From Rhizopus sp. PT2906 (Eukaryota; Mucoromycota; Mucoromycetes; Mucorales; Rhizopodaceae): a stretch of DNA of 64,000 nucleotides. Where the stretch lies: positions 57,075-121,074 of the forward strand of contig JAMYHX010000067.1 in NCBI GenBank assembly GCA_025529335.1. The letters run 5' to 3'. The notes under the pieces were generated by a model, which saw only the letters and a program-made list of their open reading frames with translations, made no database searches and was not told where the DNA came from. Below, one piece after another: positions 48,324-57,044 of the stretch. A program made the position numbers and the translations under genes. Numbering within the stretch: the stretch's first letter is position 1; the number at the start of each line of letters is the position of its first letter.

Positions 48324-49122
48324 CAGTCTAGAAATTATTGCCGTTTTTTGAAAGTCAGCGTTTATTTGATAAGGCGATACTTTTCTCTTTCTTTCATATA
48401 TTTTTCTCTTATAAGCACATAAACGCCTCGTTTAGCTTTGTCTCAAGAAGAAAAGATTGTTACTAGATGTGTTTCAGCAGCACAGATTGTCATTGAGGAA
48501 AACATTTCAGAAAGAACTGTGCGTCGTGTGTTTCAACAATGGAAAGAGAATGGAACTGTGGAGACGAAACCCAGGTCTGGATGGCCACCTATCTTCAATG
48601 ATAGGAAAAGAAGAGAGCTGGGAAGAGTACAAAAGTCTAGATAATTCTGTGCTCATGGAAGATGGCGTACCCATCCATAGAGCAAAAATCGCTGCTAAAT
48701 GGAGGGAGGCAAAGGGTATAAACAAGATGTCCTGGCCAGCACAATCGCCAAATTTAAATCCGATTGAAAATCTGTGGAGCATTATGAAGAGGAGGATTAA
48801 TGCTGTATGCCCTCATGCTAAAACCTACCAAGTCGTAGAAGTTGTTTTGAAGAGTGTTTGGAGGGAGCTTATTCCAGAAATCATCAATAAATTAATTGAT
48901 TCTATGCCGAAGAGGGTCAAGGCTGTAATCAAGGCTCACGGTAGACCCATCAAATACTAAAGTCAATAAAAACCCAAAGCTTGCTTTACAACTCTCACCA
49001 TTTGTGCTATCTTATAACTGTAACAAAGCTACAAAAGGGTCACCTTCTTTACTATTTAATCTTTAATAGCATTAAAAAAAAAACTGAATTTTAAAAGCGG
49101 CAAACACTTTTTGGAGAGCCGG
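48324..49122 (+). mobile_element. Internally deleted Tc1/mariner element
   Basis: About 0.8 kb, flanked by TA at 48322-48323 and 49123-49124, the target site of this superfamily. The ends are degenerate inverted repeats: left CAGTCTAGAAATTATTGCCG, right (inverted) CCGGCTCTCCAAAAAGTGTT then TGCCG; they share the TTGCCG(C)TTTT..AA..TCAG core. Inside is a deletion derivative of a transposase gene. A full element would be expected to be about 1.6-1.8 kb. It can only move if a relative supplies transposase. Confidence 0.7.
48438..48960 (+). pseudogene. Tc1-type (DD34E) transposase, deleted in the middle
   Basis: The N-terminal piece (frame at 48438-48644) is a Tc1 helix-turn-helix: RTVRRVFQQWKENGTVETK, then PRSGWPPIFNDRKRREL. 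It breaks off after about 65 codons. In another frame, from about 48625 to 48960, is the C-terminal catalytic part: SVLMEDGVPIHRAKIAAKW, then SWPAQSPNLNPIENLWSIMK. The second Asp (MEDG) and the final Glu (NPIEN) are 34 residues apart, the Tc1 spacing. The first catalytic Asp and roughly 150 residues are missing, so no active enzyme can be made. Confidence 0.82.
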
Positions 49123-49219
49123 TAAATATTGTCCAATTTCACTCTTTTTTCCTGGCACCTGTTTGTCATTGATGATTATTTCTGTCATATTGCAAAGAAA
49201 TGTGTTTAGCTGCAGTTGA

Positions 49220-49856
49220 CTAGGTGTAATTGCGATTGGTGGATAATGAAGTTGATTTTTCTTCAGTGTCTAAATCAGTAGATACCTAAGATTAACGAAA
49301 AACAATATTTAAGAATCCCTGGTTTTACTATACCATACGCCACTCTTTTATTCTTCTGTATTCCTGATCGTCCAACATTGTAGGCGTATGTGCATAAACC
49401 TTAGATAACCCAGCATTATAATTTATGGACGAAATAGCCCTGTTTTTTTTTTTTTTTTTTTTTTTTTTTCAAAAAAAAGTTAATAAATATAGTCAGTTAA
49501 CGCATTCATGAAAACTTACAGTCTCTCATGCAATGAGCTGTTATTATCATATATAAGCTCTTTTTGCTTATTCGCTGTACATCTGTTCACCTCCTGCATT
49601 GTCAAAATATATTTTCTGGTTGCCAATGTTTCAGCATAATAGTTAGAATCTTCGGTTTTATACGTGTGATCGGTCTCATCTGTGATAAACGAATCAAACC
49701 CCTCCAATTGAATACTAGCCTCTGGTGATGGTGAACTAGATTCCAATTGAGAAGAGTCGTCCATACCAAGATGATAGTCATCGTCGGAACCGTTATTGCT
49801 GCTCTGATCTTCTTCATCTATATTCGGAACAGTACAGTTCAAGTAATGTTTAATTG
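49220..49856 (-). CDS. Orphan multi-exon gene or gene fragment
   Basis: Three segments join in phase: an open frame from about 49856 to 49520 (acidic, DDDYHLGMDDSSQLESSSPSPE; KYILTMQEVNRCTANKQ), then 49439-49334 (INYNAGLSKVYAHTPTMLDD) and 49285-49220 (VSTDLDTEEKSTSLSTNR, stop). There is no ATG at the start, so an upstream exon is missing or the gene is truncated; the frame upstream (QYVNFGSVGSQGPSEIDN at about 49990-49880) looks coding but I could not join it. No family recognised. The first intron contains a 28-base poly-T run. Its position between a Tc1 relic and a foldback repeat suggests mobile or lineage-specific DNA. Confidence 0.35.
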
Positions 49857-50034
49857 CAGGCACTTTTTATATTTAACTTACTGTATTTTCTCTTTTTCGT
49901 GCTGTAAATATTCATATTGATATTGTCAATTTCGCTAGGACCTTGGCTTCCAACACTTCCAAAGTTGACATATTGGTTAATCACTTGATATTTTCCTTTA
50001 CCGCTCTGGATAAAGGAAAATAAATTAATACTTC

Positions 50035-50455
50035 ACGTTAGCTTTGTTCAGAAAAAAGGGGAACACTACATGCACCAGAAATTAGACTAATACTACGGGT
50101 GTTAATTCCACCTATTACCTATGATATACTCCAACAAAACTTTCCAGCTCATGATGCCACGCTAAATGTGACTTTATAAAGTTGTCATATTGTTTTGTTT
50201 CTTTTCAGGAAGAAAGAGAAAAATAGGAAACGTTGTTTCTTTATTTATTCTAATTTTATGTTGTCAGTCTATCAATAAAGATGCAAGAACACGTGTAATT
50301 GTGATGACATCGTATTTTATATCAAGGAGTGAATTGGGCAGCCTTAGGTTAATGTGAAATTGTATAGTGACAGCATAGGTAGCTCCCCAAGGAAGCGCCC
50401 GTAGCATTAGCTTATTTTCTGGTGCATGTAGTGTTGGCCAGAAAAAAACTAATGT
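50035..50455. repeat. Foldback/MITE-like element with long imperfect inverted repeats
   Basis: The left arm (about 50035-50123) and right arm (about 50374-50455) are inverted copies. The core is perfect over 20 bases (50062-50081 against 50416-50435; AACACTACATGCACCAGAAA), and the next 22 bases inward match at 16 positions without gaps. Similarity continues inward to TACCTATG and outward to ACRTTAGYTTTKTTC. The roughly 250-base centre has no ORF. Size and structure fit a non-autonomous DNA transposon (MITE). No clear target-site duplication could be set, because the outer limits are degenerate. Confidence 0.65.
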
Positions 50456-50621
50456 CTGAATTTAAAGTAGAAATACTTTATTAAAAAAGAAAAAAGTCTC
50501 CGCAAAAAAAGAAGAGGACAGAGTACTGTCGGATCGGAAATAACTGTTCGGTCCGGGATGTATCTTATATCAATCTGCCCCTATCCCTTAACCTATCCAA
50601 TCCTCCTCTTTCCCCATCATC

Positions 50622-51795
50622 ATGGCCGCCCAAATTTCCAAGAAGAGAAAAGTAATAATAAATAAACAAGAGTGATGCTGATGAAAGAAAAGAAGAAAGA
50701 TAGACGATGTGTACATTTGGATGAACAGCTGGATGAACAGTTGGATGAATAACTGGATACACACAACCACACATATACGCATATACACGCACACAAAGAC
50801 AGACACATATATACACACATGAACACACTTTTGATTTTCTTTAATCAGCATCACTCTTTTGTTTCAATTGATTACAAAGTACTAACCATTTTCTTTCTTT
50901 TACATTTATTTTCAATTCAATAGTTTGTAAGTTCAACATTTCTTTTTGACAACTAAAAAGTGGACTTTATACCAACCTGCATATAATATACAATAGGTCG
51001 CTGACGGTGTTTTCTATGCTGAATTAAACGAATTCTTCACCCGTGAACTTGCTGAAGATGGTTATGCTGGTGTTGAAGTCCGTGTGACCCCTGCCCGTAC
51101 TGAGTAAGTGATTAGCCAAAACAATATCTCTCAGGCTGACCTCTCTCTTTTTTAAACAGAATCATCATCCGTGCCACACACACACAAAACGTTCTTGGTG
51201 AAAAGGGTCGCCGTATTCGTGAATTGACCACTCTTGTTCAAAAGCGTTTCAAGTTCCCCGAAAATGCTGTCGAACTCTACGCTGAGCGTGTCCAAAACCG
51301 TGGTCTCTGTGCCATTGCTCAATGTGAGTCTGTCAAGTTCAAGCTTCTCAACGGTTTGGCTGTCCGTCGGTAAGTGTTGTCGAAATTTGTGTGTGTTGTG
51401 TTTGCAAATATTGATTATTTCCTAGTGCCTGTTATGGTGTCATTCGTTTCGTTATGGAATCTGGCGCCAAGGGTTGTGAAGTCGTTGTCTCTGGTAAGGT
51501 GCGTGCTGCCCGTGCCAAGGCCATGAAGTTCGCTGATGGTTTCATGATTCACTCTGGTAATCCAGCCCGTGAATTCATCACCACCGCCGTTCGTCACGTT
51601 GACTTGCGTCAAGGTGTCTTGGGTATCAAGGTCAAGATCATGTTGGATAGCGATCCTACTGGTCGTAACGGTCCTAAGCAAACTCTCCCTGATATTGTTA
51701 CCATTCTTGAACCCAAGGATGAAACTCCCATCGTTGAACCCTCTGCTCAAGACTTTAGACCTGCTCCTGCTGCTGAACCCGTTGAAGCTCATTAA
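50622..51795 (+). CDS. rps3: Ribosomal protein uS3 (Rps3)
   Basis: Four exons (50622-50651, 50997-51103, 51160-51369, 51426-51795) give 238 residues, the normal size. The first exon encodes MAAQISKKRK and is followed by a 345-base intron, by far the longest in this window. Then come VADGVFYAELNEFFTREL, the KH-domain loop LGEKGRRIRELTTLVQKRF, ACYGVIRFVMESGAKGCEV and IHSGNPAREFITTAVRHV. Codon use is strongly biased, like that of the secreted protein at 115. uS3 sits at the mRNA entry of the 40S subunit. The unusual first intron carries a long inverted repeat and a 12-base tandem repeat (see findings). Confidence 0.97.
50718..50760. repeat. 12-base tandem repeat in uS3 intron 1
   Basis: Three and a half copies of TGGATGAACAGC and variants (TGGATGAACAGT, TGGATGAATAAC), followed by a CA/TA-rich stretch to about 50828. 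All of it lies inside the loop of the intron's inverted repeat. Confidence 0.8.
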
Positions 51796-52017
51796 AGTGT
51801 GAAATAAAAAAAGAAAGCAAACACATAAAAGAAAAAAAAATGCATCTCTTTTTTTTAAAATGATACCTGCTGATATGTGTGATAATAACTGTCAATTCAC
51901 CTGACAGCATTCGCACACATGTGCACACTTAATAGCCCAAAAAGAAATAGGAGTCATCATTTTTTTTTGTTTTGCCGCACTGTTTTCTTTTTTCTTTCTT
52001 TCTCTTTTATAAACAAA

Positions 52018-52347
52018 ATGAATCTTTTACAGTCTTTACCGGGTGCATGGATCGAAGAAGAAGAAGTAGAAGAACTGAAAAAGAGTCAAGATGATATTGA
52101 ACTATTAAAACAGACGATTGAGACACTCAAAAAAGAAAAGGAAAAACTGGAAGAGACAAATCATATTGTGAAAAAGAGTATTCAGATCGTAGCTGAAAAG
52201 AGATTATTAGCTGAGCAAGCTAAATCAGATAGAAAGCTATTAAAGAATGAAGACTATATTATCGTTGCCAAGGATGAGCGTATACCAACACAGGAAGAGC
52301 TAAGGGCTGCTGGCATCGAAGGCTGGGAGTGGATCTCTACCTATTAA
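52018..52347 (+). CDS. Small coiled-coil protein of unknown function
   Basis: One exon, 109 residues from the ATG at 52018, preceded by a CT-rich leader. Residues about 17-75 form a charged coiled coil (EEEEVEELKKSQDDIELLKQ; TLKKEKEKLEETNHIVKK). The C-terminal end, IPTQEELRAAGIEGWEWISTY, looks conserved in style but I do not recognise it. It could be a small scaffold or a mitochondrial assembly protein; nothing in the sequence decides this. It is in the same direction as uS3. Confidence 0.65.
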   Translation: MNLLQSLPGAWIEEEEVEELKKSQDDIELLKQTIETLKKEKEKLEETNHIVKKSIQIVAEKRLLAEQAKSDRKLLKNEDYIIVAKDERIPTQEELRAAGIEGWEWISTY

Positions 52348-52851
52348 AGAGAAGGGATACTACGATGTGCATAAATAAACAGTCACTGTACAATGACAAC
52401 ACAATACAACTTGTTTCATTCTTTTTTTCTTAGTGGTTTCAACATATGGTCTCTTTGACCAAGCCTTTATTTATATCCTCTTTCTTTATGTATTTTACTC
52501 CATTATTACACTTTTATATATAAAGGATTATCTTATTAGCAAAATGAGGTATTGACGCAGTAAAAATTCATTATTGTTAAATGTATATATGTGTATGTAT
52601 GTATATGTATGTGGCGTAGCTGTTATTTATCAACACAAAAGTGAGAGAAAGGCAGATATACACACAAAATAGAGAGAGAGTATGACTTTATGCTTTCCTG
52701 AGACTGGCTCTTAAAATTGAACAAATCAAAAGTCAATAAAAAAATGTATATTATTATCACTGTTAACTTTTTACCACTACGCTAACTCCTCTTTTCTTTC
52801 TTTCTTTCTCTTTTTTTTTTATTTTTATTTTTTATTTTTATATATTAAAAA
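52348..52851. other. Intergenic, TG/TA-rich
   Basis: 504 bases with ATGTATGTATATGTATG microsatellite character at 52580-52612 and a T-rich leader just before 52852. No gene seen. Confidence 0.35.
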
Positions 52852-53350
52852 ATGTCTTCTTCGCAAAGTCAAAACAGCTTATTTAGACAACAACAACGTC
52901 TATACCGTTCTTCAATATATTTAACAAAGACCAAAGTACCTACCTTATACACATCTCCAGCGACAACAATAACAACAAATGAGTCTTCAAATAAAGGCAA
53001 GTATATATTTTGTGTTATAATGTACATGTTGTCTAATGCTTGTCTCTTATATATATATATATATATATTTAGGTCGAAAAAGAAGAGCATCATTTGAAGA
53101 CGAGGAAATGATGAATAGTGAACCATTAGAAGAAGAATACAACCCTAATAGTAACATTATTGATGATAATCTGCTTCATACAATCAAGCGTAATCGACTT
53201 ATCACCAAAAAGGAGTTACCGATTGGCAAATTATTAGCCACTTTGGATAAAGAGAAACTGATTGAATTAATCAATGACCTAGTAGACTCTAATCCTTACC
53301 TCAGACAGGACCTTGAAGCACAGTTAAATATTAAACCACCTCCATTGTAA
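52852..53350 (+). CDS. Short Cut8/Sts1-like nuclear proteasome tether
   Basis: Two exons (52852-52996, 53073-53350) give 140 residues. The intron is GC-AG with the full GCAAGT donor; only this junction gives NKGRKRRASFEDEE, which matches the basic nuclear signal typical of Cut8/Sts1. The later LPIGKLLATLDKEKLIELI, then NDLVDSNPYL, matches the start of the Cut8 core. Cut8 and Sts1 hold 26S proteasomes at the nuclear envelope. The family normally continues for about 100-150 more residues with a helical bundle; here it stops at IKPPPL. So this is a truncated or divergent member, or a missed downstream exon. Confidence 0.6.
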
Positions 53351-53547
53351 ATATACTTTTTATTGTTGTTATTTTTATGTGTATATGAAAATAGAGGAAA
53401 ACAGATAATCTTCATAGAAGGAAATAAAAAACAATGTACGACAAAAAAAAATGATTGACAGAAAGAGACGGAAAGATTTTTTTTCTTTCTTTTTTCTTCT
53501 TTATCAAATTATGTCAAGCGCTTGATTTTGGGCTATTCTTTCTGCAG

Positions 53548-55183
53548 ACGACTTTCGATTTATTTATGTATCTGATATCACTAGAAGTTCTCAGATTAAA
53601 GATAGAATCCTCGATCATTCCTTATTGAATTTCATTCATCCTGAGGAGCTTCCTTTGGCCAAAGCTGATTTGCTTCATTTTATGAAGATAAAATCCTTGG
53701 CTAGTGCAGTAACGAGGTATATAATCTATAAGTATATACTATGCATATTAAAAGTTACATAGATGTCGATTGAATAAAACAACAGAGGTAAATTCATCAA
53801 GAAGAGAGCGAAAAGAGGAGAGAGAAAAGAGGAGAGAGAGGGAGAGAGATAAGGAGGGGAGGGGGTAAGTGATCACTGTCAATCTGTTTTATAAAAAATA
53901 TAGATATCAATAGGAACATAATCAAGAGTGGATAATGACAGACATCATCATGTATCCAGCTACATCTAGAACGCTATTGGCTTTTTTTCATGATTGTCAT
54001 CAAGGTTTATCATTGTTTGTTTATTTATTGTTTATTTATTCAACTTTTTGATTACCATAGAAACATGCTATGACTGTAAAGAATTTCATTATGTAAACAA
54101 ACCGAGACATATATTTGTATATGAAAATAACTTTATTTATAGAATATGAACGAGATGAAACAATCTATAGAAAACTACATGACACCTACCTTCTTGGACC
54201 ACTTGTTCCGAGTCTTTCAGATCTATGACAATTCAACACATCAACTACTTGCATCATGGCCACTTCCTTTAGATCATTCAAAGTCCATCATTCAGACACC
54301 AGATAAGATACATCATCCCTTATACAGTCAAGAAGTACAAAGACAGTTCATTGAGGACGTATCCAGGTTGACTCAAAAGATGACCATAAAAGAGATCAAT
54401 TCCGGACACCTATTGCAACCAAGACTTGGATGCTCTCAGCATATTTTTTCAAATTCGACAGTGACATTGGATCCATTAGGTCTATGTGATGTAGAGAGTA
54501 TCACCATCTATTTTGGTCCCATTGTATTTGCTACTTTTCAAATTACTCCGGTACATTCTCAAAATTATCACCGTCCAACAAGCATACAGAGCAAGTAATG
54601 TGAATAAATAAATAAATAAAATTAGTATGTGTATAAATTGAACTAACTATCCTATAATAGGTTTAGACGAATGCCTAGAATTCATGAACTCCTGAATGAT
54701 CAGACATTACTAATACCGCCCAAGGTGTCAAAAGTAAATGATAATATTCTACAACAACAGTTGATGTCATCCTATGACAGCATAGGGGCAAATAATGACA
54801 GTGACATTAGTGACAGAAGTAATATTAATATGGACAGTAGTGGTAGCAGTAGCATTAGTAACAGTAAAGACAATAATAACCATGATAGATTGTCGTCATT
54901 CAAAACATGGAAAGGCAAATTTACTGTTCGAGAGAAAAAATGTGAGTACTGTCAAGTATCGACTAGCCCTGAGTGGCGTAAAGGTCCGAGTGGTCATAAA
55001 ACGCAAGTATAAAGTAAACAGCCTCCTACTTTATCTAACATCATATAATCAATGAATAGCTTATGTAATGCATGTGGTCTTCGCTATGCTAGGTTAGTAG
55101 CAAAATATGAAAAGCAGCAACACGTTTCAAACAATGATGAGCTCGTCCGTTTGTCAAGTCCACAAAAGAAAAAGAAGTTGTAA
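53548..55183 (+). CDS. White-collar-2-like PAS/GATA-finger protein, 5' end unresolved
   Basis: Seven joined exons (53548-53716, 53763-53787, 53914-54004, 54061-54092, 54143-54594, 54661-55002, 55060-55183) encode about 411 residues. The start is a PAS domain (DDFRFIYVSDITRSS; NFIHPEELPLAKADLL; EWIMTDIIMYPATSRTLLAF). A low-complexity Asn/Ser region follows. The C-terminus has a GATA-type finger with the 18-residue loop typical of White collar proteins (CEYCQVSTSPEWRKGPSGHK, TLCNACGLRYA). In Mucoromycota, WC-2/MadB-type proteins pair with WC-1 photoreceptors. No initiator fits: an ATG at 53511 is in frame but is followed by TGA at 53523. The last intron, inside the finger, is GC-AG. Confidence 0.82.
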
Positions 55184-55204
55184 TTATGTACACATTTATT
55201 ATTA

Positions 55205-55560
55205 TTATTTCTTCTTGTTGGATGCACGTTTGCCTTGACCTTTATACATAATAAAGTGAGTAAAGATGTCACAACATGTCTTAACTTACCCTTCTTGGGT
55301 GCCCCCTTTCCTCTTCTCTTTCTTCTAGCAATCTCATCAAGACGTGCCTTTTCATCCACATCAATCAAGCCAAGTTGAGGATATAATGCTTGAATATCTC
55401 TAAAATGAACAAGTGGTTTGGGATGATAGCCTGTCAAAGTAGGTCCTAGTAATCGTTGTCGAAGGATCTTATTTCCTGTACGTGCGCATGTTGGATTATA
55501 CACAGTTGAAAAGATTTTACAAGACAATTGCTTTAATTCTGATAATCTCGCCGTTGACAT
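55205..55560 (-). CDS. Mitochondrial ribosomal protein mS33 (Rsm27)
   Basis: Two exons (55560-55290, 55239-55205) give 101 residues. It reads MSTARLSELKQLSCKIFSTV, then YNPTCARTGNKILRQRLLGP and YYP-like LTGYHPKPLVHFRDIQALYP, ending in basic RRKRRGKGAPKKGKGQGKR. This matches the S33/Rsm27 family of the mitochondrial small subunit in length and in the NPTxxRTGxKxLRxRLxGP core. It converges on the White-collar-2-like gene with only 21 bases between stops, so the mature 3' ends must overlap. Confidence 0.85.
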
Positions 55561-55708
55561 GATCAATAAGTAAAAAAAAAAAGAAAAAAGAAGCCTATCA
55601 GGGCAGGGGGGTGAAGGGAAAAAAAAGAGTAAAGCCCATATTAAGTAATGTGACTTATTTTAAAATCAAGCGCAACAAAAAATTTTCAAGAGCAAATAAC
55701 TGGTTTTA

Positions 55709-56736
55709 TTAAGAGACTTGATCTATTTGAAATCTAAAGGATCTTTCATCACATTCGCCAGACTTACAAAGTGAAAGGTTGCTGTCATACCAATCACGTT
55801 CGACAAAAGTAACATTATCATCATAGTCTATTAGTACTACCGTACTTGTACGTGTTCCATAACTAGGTTCTTTAATGCCTGTGATATCAGGAAAGTCAAA
55901 CTTGGGTATAAATATGCGTTCCTTCAGGTTATTCATGATAGTGTCCACATTCTCCGTGTCTGTCATGGGTTGACTTGTACTAGTAAAATGTTAATATGGA
56001 TCTCACACAAAGTACACCAATCTTACCTCAGCATATCAAACAATGCCTCAGTCAATTCTTTTGGATCATTGTTTCCAGACTTTATGATTTTTTCAAATAG
56101 TTCTTTTCCTTGAGCTACCTTTGGCCAGGGTTTCGTCAAGATTGAATTTGAGAGCCCTGTCATGGTTAATACACATATAGAGTCTTTATATTTTTTTTTG
56201 GTACCATAAATCTTTTCTGGCTCCAGCTCCGTCACAAGTTGATTTTCTCTGTTTGTGATATACATCATCTCTACTTGATTCTTGTTCCCAAAGTCAAAGC
56301 ATATCAAGCTAAATCCTCCAAAATCCTCAGCACGGCTCTTGACATAATCAATTGCCATGTGAACTGGATCACGGCTGTAAAGAAAGTCTCTTACTAATGC
56401 ACCTCGTGTGACAGTTCCCTTGAACCTCTGCTCTCTAAAGTTGGTGAGAGCAGCAAACTTGCCTTGTCGATTGATGCCAAGCCAAGTACCATTTTTGACA
56501 TTGTCCATCGGATGAGCCTCTAAATCGATACCTCCTAGAATATTCTCGTCTGCTTCTTCCCAGAACCGTGCTCGAGCTGTGGGTCGTCTAAGAAACTCGT
56601 CTCGGTTGCCTGCAAATATACTTTATGCAAAAAAAAAAAAAGAACATGGTGTGAAATGACCATTTCTTTTTGGTTGACATTATACTCACAATTTATACTT
56701 GGGGTGATTTTCGACTGTCCAGAATAAAATACACAT
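55709..56736 (-). CDS. TANGO2/NRDE family protein (DUF833)
   Basis: Three exons (56736-56690, 56620-56027, 55979-55709) give 303 residues. The family's N-terminal Met-Cys (MCILFW, as for Ntn-type hydrolases) and the NRDE motif (FIFAGNRDEFLRRPT) are present; the acceptor at 56621 was chosen because it makes this motif. Later GTWLGINRQGKFAALTNFRE and TRGALVRDFL match. TANGO2 proteins are cytosolic or mitochondrial, affect Golgi organisation and haem or lipid handling, and have no proven enzyme activity. The C-terminal exon ends in a typical YGTRTSTVVLID stretch. Confidence 0.92.
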
Positions 56737-57044
56737 TGAAAAATATTACAAGAAAAAAAAAAAAAAAGAGAGAAAAGAGAGAGAAAAGAGAGAAAGAGAG
56801 TATCACACCAAAATGGGCCCTTTATTGACCAATGGTTGTTCATTGTTACAATAGACCCCACAATGGATCTCTTTTCACTTTAAAACAATTGAACTCACCT
56901 TTTTACTAATGATACAAAAGGGCACATCTTTTACTTATGCATGAATATCAAAGCATTGACTTGTAATTTTATTCCGCTAAACAGCTTCAAAACTGTTTTT
57001 GCTGCCTGATTTTTATTTTCCCTTTTTTTTTTTTTGACTACAAA
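56737..57044. promoter_or_regulatory. Divergent promoter, TANGO2 and UPF0662 genes
   Basis: 308 bases between two divergent starts. Contains a GA-rich run (56765-56800) next to the TANGO2 leader and a T-rich tract just upstream of 57045. No defined element recognised. Confidence 0.4.

Noticed and set aside
50565..50854. Minus-strand Cys/Val/Tyr-rich ORFs
   Set aside because: They are translations of the CA/TG-rich loop in uS3 intron 1 and lie antisense to a firm gene.
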